From DASXAQ01 sp036406615 (GTDB lineage: Bacteria > Actinomycetota > UBA4738): 13,498 nucleotides of DNA. Positions 6,456-12,828 of this stretch are shown here, piece by piece (the stretch's first letter is position 1; every line of letters starts with the position of its first letter). The DNA is taken from positions 1 through 13,498 of the forward strand of contig DASXAQ010000110.1 of assembly GCA_036406615.1 (NCBI GenBank). The letters are read 5' to 3'. The position numbers and the translations under genes are program-made. The notes under the pieces were generated by a model. That model saw nothing but the letters and a program-made list of their open reading frames with translations, searched no databases and was not told the origin of the DNA.

Positions 6456-6806
6456 ATGGGTCAACGCGAAAGGGAACGGGGCGCGCCGCAGGGCGTCGTC
6501 CTCGACATCGGCTTCGGGGTCGGCGCCCTCGTCGTGCACGCCGCGGCCCACGATGTAGGACGGGAGATCGAGCTCAGTCCTTGCGGGCAACCGTCCAACC
6601 GCGTCCACGCTCAGGTGCACCCCCGGCGGGCCGGCCCGCTTGTGGCGTTCGCCGCGGTGTTCGACGCGGTTCCCACCGGCGAATACGACCTGTGGCGCGA
6701 CGCCACGACGGTCGCGTGCGGGGTGACCGTGCCCGACGGCGCGGTCGCAAACGTGGCCTGGCCTTCGGCGCCCGCGGGGGATGGCTATCCCGGCGGAGAC
6801 AGGTAG
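6456..6806 (+). CDS. Hypothetical 116-residue protein downstream of DUF4331
   Basis: ATG 6456 is 7 bases after the DUF4331 stop, with AAGG (6447-6450) as a weak ribosome site overlapping that stop, which suggests an operon. The protein reads as a small beta-rich domain: VVLDIGFGVGALVVHAA, GREIELSP, RVHAQVHPR, VFDAVPTGEYDLW, then TVTVPDGAVANVAW. I recognise this as a pattern seen in actinobacterial hypothetical proteins, reminiscent of a small immunoglobulin-like or phospholipase-associated beta fold, but I cannot name a domain. It has two cysteines, no signal peptide and no membrane segment. Its last 22 bases overlap the end of the convergent dehydrogenase gene. The conserved-looking internal pattern and tight spacing argue that it is a real gene rather than a shadow ORF. 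Confidence 0.7.
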   Translation: MGQRERERGAPQGVVLDIGFGVGALVVHAAAHDVGREIELSPCGQPSNRVHAQVHPRRAGPLVAFAAVFDAVPTGEYDLWRDATTVACGVTVPDGAVANVAWPSAPAGDGYPGGDR

Positions 6807-7690
6807 CGGCGCAGGCCTTCGCGGAGCGGCGTCAGCGTCAGGTCGAACGAGGACAGCAAGGGCCCTGTGTCGGCGACCGCGTCGGCCGTCAGGAAGTCGA
6901 CGGCGTCGGGCGACAGCGGCGGCTTCGGCAGGTACCGCGCGAGCGCGCCGGCGACTTTCGGCAGCGACGCCGGCACGTGCACGAGCGGCTTCGGTTTGCC
7001 CACGACCTCCAGCAGCGTTCGAAGCACCTCGTTCATCGACATGACGTCGGGCCCGCCGATCTCGAACACGCCGCGCGGTCCGTCCGCGCGCGCCGCCTGC
7101 GCGAACGCCTCGGCCACGTCGTCGACGAACACCGGCTGCAGGCGCTGACCGCCGTCTCCGACGACCGGCATCGCCGGCGACCATCGCGCGAACGGCACGA
7201 AGCGGTTCAGCGCGCGGTCCTCGGGCCCGTAGGCCCACGACGGGCGAACGATCGTGTGGGCGATGCCCGCGTCCTCGATCGCGCGCTCGCCGAACCACTT
7301 CGCCCGGTACCAGGGCTTCGGCGAATCGGCGGCTGCGCCAACGCCGGAGGAGTACAGGTACAGGTCCGCCCCGGCGGCCGCAGCCGCCTGCGCCAGGCGC
7401 TCCGTTCCGCGATGGTCGAACGCCTCGAACGTCCAGCCGCGCGAGCCCTTCTCCACGGGGAACGACGGGAACGTCAGCGCCTGAACGACGACCTGGGCTC
7501 CCTGGACGGCGCGCGCCAGGGACGCCGCGTCGGTCACGCTGCCCTCCACGACCGAGGCACCCATGGCCCGGATCCGGGCCCTCGAGCGGTCCGGGTGGGC
7601 GGTCATGACGGCCACGTCGGCGCCGTCGCGGCGAAGCCTTCGCACGATCGCCGATCCGACGAACCCGCTGCCGCCCGCGACCAGGATCAT
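6785..7690 (-). CDS. Atypical short-chain dehydrogenase / NAD(P)-binding protein (NDUFA9-like)
   Basis: 301 residues. The N-terminal Rossmann fold has MILVAGGSGFVGSAIV, with the GxxGxxG nucleotide loop at residues 6-12. ALTFPS (71-76), YLYSSG (111-116), VRPSWAYGPED (148-158) and VFVDDVAEAF (187-196) are typical of atypical, complex-I-NDUFA9-like SDRs. The active-site-like stretch reads PWYRAKWFGE (126-135). The first Tyr of the usual YxxxK appears to be Trp127, so it may bind NAD(P) without classical dehydrogenase activity. I chose ATG 7690, with GGAGG at 7703-7699 (8-base spacing). GTG 7699 would extend it by three residues but overlaps that site. The gene is divergent from the cyclase gene and convergent with the 116-residue ORF (22-base overlap). 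Substrate unknown. Confidence 0.88.
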   Translation of the reverse strand: MILVAGGSGFVGSAIVRRLRRDGADVAVMTAHPDRSRARIRAMGASVVEGSVTDAASLARAVQGAQVVVQALTFPSFPVEKGSRGWTFEAFDHRGTERLAQAAAAAGADLYLYSSGVGAAADSPKPWYRAKWFGERAIEDAGIAHTIVRPSWAYGPEDRALNRFVPFARWSPAMPVVGDGGQRLQPVFVDDVAEAFAQAARADGPRGVFEIGGPDVMSMNEVLRTLLEVVGKPKPLVHVPASLPKVAGALARYLPKPPLSPDAVDFLTADAVADTGPLLSSFDLTLTPLREGLRRYLSPPG

Positions 7691-7722
7691 CCATCCCACC
7701 TCCAGGCTCCATCATCCGTCGG

Positions 7723-7773
7723 GACCGGCGCTGCGGCCGCGAAACGACCGGCCCCCACGGCCTCGGGCCGGTC
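7723..7773. repeat. Inverted repeat with extra half-site in the divergent gap (operator candidate)
   Basis: GACCGGCCC (7746-7754) and GGGCCGGTC (7765-7773) form a perfect 9-base inverted repeat with a 10-base spacer. A further copy of the half-site, GACCGGC, lies at 7723-7729, exactly 23 bases (about two helical turns) before the left arm. It sits between the dehydrogenase start (7690) and the cyclase start (7821), where a dimeric regulator of either gene could bind. No T-run follows, so it does not look like a terminator. Confidence 0.4.
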
Positions 7774-7807
7774 CGGCGGCCGTCATCTCAGCGTCACATG
7801 CCGGCCC

Positions 7808-7820
7808 TATGCTTGACGCC
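7808..7820 (+). promoter_or_regulatory. Candidate -10 box for a leaderless cyclase transcript
   Basis: TATGCT (7808-7813) fits TANNNT, and its last base is 8 bases before the A of ATG 7821. That spacing would put the transcription start at or next to the start codon. No Shine-Dalgarno precedes ATG 7821, which fits leaderless translation. No convincing -35 box is seen. Confidence 0.35.
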
Positions 7821-10691
7821 ATGAAGTGCCAGAACTGCGGGAATCCGCTGCCCGAGGACGCCAGGTTCTGCCCGAACTGCGGCGCGCCGGTCGTGACCGA
7901 CGTCGCCACCGACGAGCGCAAGATCGTGACGGTCCTGTTCGCCGACCTCGTCGACTCCACCGGGCTGGCCAACCGGCTCGACCCCGAGCGGGCCCGCGAG
8001 GTCCTGGCCTCCTTCTATGAGTCCGCATCGCAGGAGCTGATGGCCCTGCGAGGGCAGCCGGAGAAGTTCATCGGCGACGCCGTCATGGCCGTGTTCGGCC
8101 TTCCCCAGGTCCAGGAGGACGACGCCGTCCGCGCCATCCGGGCCGGCCTGGCCATCCACGAGCGGACCCGGCGGATGTGTCACGAGCTCGGTCTGCCGTT
8201 CGAGCTGTCGGTACGGGTGGGCATCGAATCCGGCGATGTCGCGACCGGCGTCGGCCCGCAGGGACAGCTGCTGGTCACCGGCGCCGTCGTCAACGCCGCC
8301 CAGCGGCTGCAGGCCGCGGCCGAGCCGGGAGAGACGCTGGTCGGCGCCACGGCGCGCGACCTGACCCGCATGGCGGTCTCATTCGGCCCGACGCGCCGGG
8401 TCGATGCGAAGGGATTCGACGGGACGCTCGAGGCGTCCCCCGTGGAGGCGATCTCGGCGCGCTCCTCGCGGCGGACCATCCCGCTCGTCGGGCGGCTGAG
8501 CGAGCTCAGCCTGATGCGCGACACGCTGACCCGCGTGATCGCCTCGGGCCGCCCGCACCTGTTCACGGTCGTCGGGGAGCCCGGCATCGGCAAGACCCGG
8601 TTGATCGACGAGTTCGTCGCCGGGCTCGGTGAGGACGTGAGGGCCTTGGTCGGGCTGCCGCAGGGCTACGAGGGCGCCGCCACGTTCGGCCAGGTTGCCT
8701 CCATGGTCCGCGAGCACGCCGGCATCCGCACCGACGACCCGCCCGAGGCGGCGATGAAGCGGCTGCGCGACATCGTGGACGGCTGCAGCGATCCGACCGA
8801 GGCCGAACGTGTCGCGGCGCGGCTGGCGCTGGCGCTGGACCTTGGGATGCAGGACCGGCGCGACGAGTCCACGTTCGTCCAGGAGGTGCAGAGCGGGTTC
8901 CTCTCGCTCGTCGAGGGCCTGGCCGGGCGAGGGCCCGTCGTGCTGACGTTCGACGACCTGCACTCGGCGCGCCCGCCCATGCTCGACCTGGTCGAGCGGC
9001 TGGTGGGCCGCGCGCGCCGCGGACCCGGCCCGGTGCTGGTGATCGCCGGCGCGCGCCCGTCGTTGCTGGAGGACCGGACGTCGTGGGGTTCGGGCGCCGT
9101 GAACGCGACGACGCTTCGCCTCGAGCCGCTCAGCATGCGGGACAGCATCGAGCTGACGCGGGCGGCCGGCGGCGAATCGCTTCGCGAGGAGGCGGCCGCC
9201 AGCGTCGCCGAGCGCGCCGGGGGCAACCCGTTCTTCATCGTCGAGACCACCGGCATGCTGCTTCGCGAGGGCCAGACCGGGCCCGTACGGCCCGGCGCCC
9301 CGTTGCCGCCGACCGTCACCGCCGTCGTGGCCGCGCGCCTGGACCACCTGCCGCCGGCGCTTCGCGACGTGGCCCGGCGTGCCTCCGTCTTCCTCTATTC
9401 GTTCGACCTCCAGGAGCTCCGGCTGGTCGCCCAGGCCGACGAGGACGTCCTTCGGGGCCTCGAGGACGAGGAGATCCTGGTGGACGGCTCCTCGCCCGGG
9501 GGGCGCTGGCGCTTCCGCCACGAGACCGTTCGCGAGGTCGCCTACTCCAGCCTTCCGAAGCGCGAACGACTGCGCCTGCACGTCCAGGTCGCGGACTCCC
9601 TGGTCGGCGAGGGCCACCCGGTGTGGGCGGCCGAGCACCTGGAGCGCGCGGCGCTCGCGTCCCTCGACCTCAACCCCGACGACCGCTCGCTTCCCGACCG
9701 CGCGGTCTCGGCGCTGATCGACGCGGCCGACACCGCGCGGCGGCGCATGGAGAACTTCGAGGCCGTCGACCAGTACGAACGCGCGCTGGCGCTGACGAGA
9801 CCCGAAGCGGAATGGGGTGTCCGCGAGGCGCGCGCGTGGGCGGGGCTCGGCGAGTCCAAGTACTGGCTGTCCGACTACGTCGGCGCGCTCGAAGCGCTGT
9901 CGCGGGCGGAGGCCCTCGGCGAGGCCCACGGCGACACGTGGACGCTCTGCCTGTCGCTCGGACTGCAGGGCGACATCGCGCTGAACTATGCCGGCGACAT
10001 CGACAAGGCCGAACGCCTGCTGAGCGACGCGCTCACGCTGGCCGAGGCGCTGGACGACTCGCGCATCCTGACCCGGACGCTGCTGTTCGCCGGCTGGATC
10101 CCGTGGACGCGCGAGGACTGGATGTCGGCCGAGGTCCAGTGGCGTCGCGCACTGGAGCTGGCGCGGGCGAACGGCGACCGGTGGGCGGAGACGCGTGCCC
10201 TGACGTCCCTGTCGATCGTGCGCTCGGAGGTGGACGACAACGAGGAGGCGCGCGAGCTGGCCCAGGCCGCGCTGGACGTGGCGAGCGAGGTCGGCGATCA
10301 GTTCAACGTCGCGGTCGCCAGCGTCCAGCTCGGCAGGCTGGCCCCCGATCTCGGTGACCCCGAAGGCGCGCTGCCGTACTTCGACCGAGCGCTGGCGACG
10401 TTCGACGAGCTCGGCGCCCGCTGGGAGGTCGCCGACGTGCTCGGCGCGCGGGGCTCGATCTACCGCGACCTCGGCCGGCTGGACGAGGCCGAAGCCGACC
10501 TGCAGGCCTCGGTGCGCCTGTCCGAGGAGCTCGGGGCACGGCAGCTGTCGGGGTGGGTGTGGCGAAACCTCGCCGCGGTGTCGGAGAAGCGCGGCAACCG
10601 GGCGGAGGCGGAGGAGCGCCTGCGCCGGGCCGACGAGGAGGAGGCGTGGCGATCCCCGCAGGCCGACTCCGCGTCGCCGGCCTCCACGTAG
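7821..10691 (+). CDS. Zinc-ribbon / class III nucleotide cyclase / AAA ATPase / TPR-like signalling protein
   Basis: 956 residues from ATG 7821 (ATG 7809 adds four). Domains in order: a zinc ribbon, CxxC at 3-6 and CxxC at 17-20; a class III adenylyl/guanylyl cyclase domain, ~30-190; an AAA/NTPase, ~230-500, with Walker A GEPGIGKT (252-259) and Walker B VVLTFDDLH (D378-D379); then a helical C-terminal half (~600-950) with TPR-like repeats. The cyclase looks active. Metal aspartates are D42 (FADLVDST) and D86 (KFIGDAVMAVFG), the adenine-selecting pair is K82 and T153, and the transition-state residues N158 and R162 are in VVNAAQRL. cAMP synthesis is therefore predicted, but the regulated output is unknown. 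There is no membrane segment. This multidomain architecture is known in bacteria, where the ATPase/TPR part is thought to sense or scaffold. Upstream frame to 7563 is antisense to the dehydrogenase and rejected. Confidence 0.93.
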   Translation: MKCQNCGNPLPEDARFCPNCGAPVVTDVATDERKIVTVLFADLVDSTGLANRLDPERAREVLASFYESASQELMALRGQPEKFIGDAVMAVFGLPQVQEDDAVRAIRAGLAIHERTRRMCHELGLPFELSVRVGIESGDVATGVGPQGQLLVTGAVVNAAQRLQAAAEPGETLVGATARDLTRMAVSFGPTRRVDAKGFDGTLEASPVEAISARSSRRTIPLVGRLSELSLMRDTLTRVIASGRPHLFTVVGEPGIGKTRLIDEFVAGLGEDVRALVGLPQGYEGAATFGQVASMVREHAGIRTDDPPEAAMKRLRDIVDGCSDPTEAERVAARLALALDLGMQDRRDESTFVQEVQSGFLSLVEGLAGRGPVVLTFDDLHSARPPMLDLVERLVGRARRGPGPVLVIAGARPSLLEDRTSWGSGAVNATTLRLEPLSMRDSIELTRAAGGESLREEAAASVAERAGGNPFFIVETTGMLLREGQTGPVRPGAPLPPTVTAVVAARLDHLPPALRDVARRASVFLYSFDLQELRLVAQADEDVLRGLEDEEILVDGSSPGGRWRFRHETVREVAYSSLPKRERLRLHVQVADSLVGEGHPVWAAEHLERAALASLDLNPDDRSLPDRAVSALIDAADTARRRMENFEAVDQYERALALTRPEAEWGVREARAWAGLGESKYWLSDYVGALEALSRAEALGEAHGDTWTLCLSLGLQGDIALNYAGDIDKAERLLSDALTLAEALDDSRILTRTLLFAGWIPWTREDWMSAEVQWRRALELARANGDRWAETRALTSLSIVRSEVDDNEEARELAQAALDVASEVGDQFNVAVASVQLGRLAPDLGDPEGALPYFDRALATFDELGARWEVADVLGARGSIYRDLGRLDEAEADLQASVRLSEELGARQLSGWVWRNLAAVSEKRGNRAEAEERLRRADEEEAWRSPQADSASPAST

Positions 10692-10723
10692 CCGGTCGTC
10701 GATCCGTTCTCTGGACGGCCCTG

Positions 10724-10729
10724 TAGGCT
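10724..10729 (+). promoter_or_regulatory. Candidate -10 box upstream of hemE
   Basis: TAGGCT, a common actinobacterial -10 form, lies 13 bases before ATG 10743 in the 51-base gap after the cyclase gene. No clear -35 and no Shine-Dalgarno are visible, so a very short or absent leader is possible. It would start the hemE-hemH-hemY operon separately from the cyclase. Confidence 0.35.
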
Positions 10730-10742
10730 GGCCTTCCCCGTG

Positions 10743-11849
10743 ATGGCACAAGATCGGCCCTTCAACGATCGATTCCTTCGCGCGTGCCGGCGCGAGCCCG
10801 TCGACTGCACGCCGGTGTGGTTCATGCGTCAGGCAGGCCGGTACCTCCCCGAGTACCGGGCGCTGCGCGAGACGGCGGACGTGCTGGAGGTGATCCGGAC
10901 CCCGAAGCTCGCGGTGGAGGCCACGCTTCAGCCGCTTCGGCGGATGGAAGTGGACGCCGCCATCCTGTTCTCGGACATCATGGCCCCGCTCGCCGCCGCC
11001 GGCGTCGACGTCCGCATCGAGCCCGGCGTCGGCCCGGTCGTGGGATCGCCGATCCGAACCACCTCCGACGTCGGCCGGCTCGCGCGCACGTGCGCCGGGC
11101 GCCTGGACGTGTCGCACGTCCTGGAAGCCGTGAACCTGCTTCGAAGCGAGCTGTCGGTTCCCCTGATCGGGTTCGCCGGCGCGCCGTTCACCCTGGCGAG
11201 CTACCTGGTGGAGGGCGGCCCCTCGCGCGACCATGCGCGCACCAAGGCGTTCATGCACGGCGAGGCCGACGCCTGGCCGCGGATGATGGACGCGCTGGGG
11301 AGCATGACGGTCGCCTACCTGCGGTCGCAGGTCGAAGCCGGCGCGCAGGCCCTGCAGGTCTTCGACAGCTGGGCGGGATCACTGGATCCCGAGGACTACG
11401 AGCGCCACGTCCTGCCGGCGATGCGCGACGTGTTCGCGGGGCTTGCCGACCTCGGCGTGCCGCTGATCCACTTCGGCGTCGGCACGGGGGAGCTGCTGGG
11501 GTGCATGCGCGAAGCCGGCGCGACCGTGGTCGGCGTCGACTGGCGGGTTCCGCTCGACCTCGCGTGGGATCGCATCGGGCACGACGTCGCGATCCAGGGC
11601 AACCTGGACCCGGCGGCCTGCCTGGGGCCGTGGCGGTCGGTGGAGGCGAAAGCGCTGGGCGTGCTTCGCCGGGCCGGCGGCCGGTCCGGGCACGTCTTCA
11701 ACCTGGGCCACGGGGTCCTGCCGTCGACACCGCCCGAAACGCTGGGGCGGCTGGTGGACCTGGTGCATCGCCGAACCGTCCGTCCGCCCGCTGGACAGCC
11801 TGCCGGCGCCGGCCTCGACGATGGCATGACCGCCGCGGAGAGGCACTGA
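10743..11849 (+). CDS. hemE: Uroporphyrinogen decarboxylase
   Basis: Decarboxylates the four acetate side chains of uroporphyrinogen III to give coproporphyrinogen III in heme synthesis, in the cytoplasm, without a cofactor. 368 residues, close to the usual ~350. Signature 1 is PVWFMRQAGRYLPEYR (24-39), whose arginines hold substrate carboxylates. The catalytic aspartate is D78 in ILFSDIMAPL. GFAGAPFTLASYLVEGG and the C-terminal FNLGHGVLPSTPPE are also family signatures. A GTG at 10740 directly before the ATG is an alternative start. The short C-terminal tail after LVDLVHRRTVR is unconserved-looking and Pro/Gly-rich. It is the first gene of a heme operon: hemH starts 1 base after its stop. 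Confidence 0.97.
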   Translation: MAQDRPFNDRFLRACRREPVDCTPVWFMRQAGRYLPEYRALRETADVLEVIRTPKLAVEATLQPLRRMEVDAAILFSDIMAPLAAAGVDVRIEPGVGPVVGSPIRTTSDVGRLARTCAGRLDVSHVLEAVNLLRSELSVPLIGFAGAPFTLASYLVEGGPSRDHARTKAFMHGEADAWPRMMDALGSMTVAYLRSQVEAGAQALQVFDSWAGSLDPEDYERHVLPAMRDVFAGLADLGVPLIHFGVGTGELLGCMREAGATVVGVDWRVPLDLAWDRIGHDVAIQGNLDPAACLGPWRSVEAKALGVLRRAGGRSGHVFNLGHGVLPSTPPETLGRLVDLVHRRTVRPPAGQPAGAGLDDGMTAAERH

Positions 11850-11850
11850 G

Positions 11851-12828
11851 GTGGGCGAGCGCATCGGCGTGCTGGTCATGGCCTACGGGACCGCCAGCGG
11901 CCCGGACGACGTGGAGCGCTACTACACGGACATCCGAGGCGGCCGGCCGCCCACGTCCGAGCATCTGGCCGAACTCAAGGCACGCTACGCCGCGATCGGC
12001 AACCGGTTCCCGCTGCTTGACATCACGCGTGCGCAGGCCGACGGCATCGTGCGTGCGCTCAACGATGGAGCGGGTCCCGAGTTCCGAGCGTACCTCGGCA
12101 TGAAGCACTCGCCGCCGTTCATCGCGGAGGGCGTCGAGCGCATGCTCGAAGACGGCGTCGAACGCGGCGTCGGCATCGTCATGGCGCCGCACTGGTCCGG
12201 CATGTCCGTGGACACGTACGTCGAGCGCGTCGAGGGCGCTCGACGCGACGGCGAGCCGCGCTTCACGTTCGTCAAGCAGTGGTACGGCGATCCGCGGTTC
12301 GTGGCGTTCCTGGCCTCGCGGGTATCGGAGGCCCTGGATCGGCTGACGCCGGACGAGCGCGATGGGGCCGCGGTGATCTTCTCCGCGCACAGCCTCCCGC
12401 AGCGTTCCGTGCCGGACGGTTCGACGCGCTGCCTGCACTGCCACGCGTGCCCGGACGGATGCCGGTACGCGGCCCAGCTCGACGACACGCGGCGGCTGGT
12501 GGCCGAACGCTTGGGGCTCGCGGCGACGGCGATCGGATGGCAGAGTGCCGGCCGCACAGCGGACCCGTGGCTGGGGCCGCCGGTCGAGGCCGTCATCCGC
12601 GACCTCGCCGCGAAGGGGCATCCCGCCGTCGTCGTGTGCTCGGCCGGGTTCGTGTCCGACCATCTGGAGATCCTGTACGACCTCGACATCGAGGCGCAGG
12701 CGATCGCGGCAGAGGCCGGGGTCCGTCTGGTTCGCACGAGGATGCCGAACGACGATCCGGAGTTCGTCGACATCCTGGCCGATGTCGTTCGCCAACACCT
12801 GAGCACGTCGAACGGAGACGGCGGATGA
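11851..12828 (+). CDS. hemH: Ferrochelatase with an internal four-cysteine segment
   Basis: Inserts Fe2+ into a porphyrin. In most Actinobacteria the substrate is coproporphyrin III (CpfC type), otherwise protoporphyrin IX. 325 residues. H180 lies in the signature IFSAHSLP and the conserved glutamate is E273 in FVSDHLEILYD. The QSAGRTADPWLGP stretch is also typical. Just after the signature the protein has C194, C197, C200 and C204 (CLHCHACPDGC), where B. subtilis-type enzymes have none. A known class of bacterial ferrochelatases, including the Myxococcus xanthus enzyme, binds a [2Fe-2S] cluster through four cysteines in one internal segment, and this pattern fits. The GTG start at 11851 has GGAGAGG at 11837-11843. 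The ATGA overlap with the next gene suggests coupling. No C-terminal cysteine cluster is present. Confidence 0.95.
   Translation: MGERIGVLVMAYGTASGPDDVERYYTDIRGGRPPTSEHLAELKARYAAIGNRFPLLDITRAQADGIVRALNDGAGPEFRAYLGMKHSPPFIAEGVERMLEDGVERGVGIVMAPHWSGMSVDTYVERVEGARRDGEPRFTFVKQWYGDPRFVAFLASRVSEALDRLTPDERDGAAVIFSAHSLPQRSVPDGSTRCLHCHACPDGCRYAAQLDDTRRLVAERLGLAATAIGWQSAGRTADPWLGPPVEAVIRDLAAKGHPAVVVCSAGFVSDHLEILYDLDIEAQAIAAEAGVRLVRTRMPNDDPEFVDILADVVRQHLSTSNGDGG

Noticed and set aside
7563..7820. Upstream extension of the cyclase gene
   Set aside because: It overlaps the divergent dehydrogenase start in antisense and adds unstructured Pro/Arg-rich sequence. The zinc ribbon starts naturally at ATG 7821.
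8379..11258. Very long minus-strand open frame (959 residues) antisense to the cyclase and hemE genes
   Set aside because: The translation is Arg/Gly/Val/His-rich low-complexity sequence with no recognisable domain. It runs antisense to two genes with clear motifs, as expected in GC-rich DNA.
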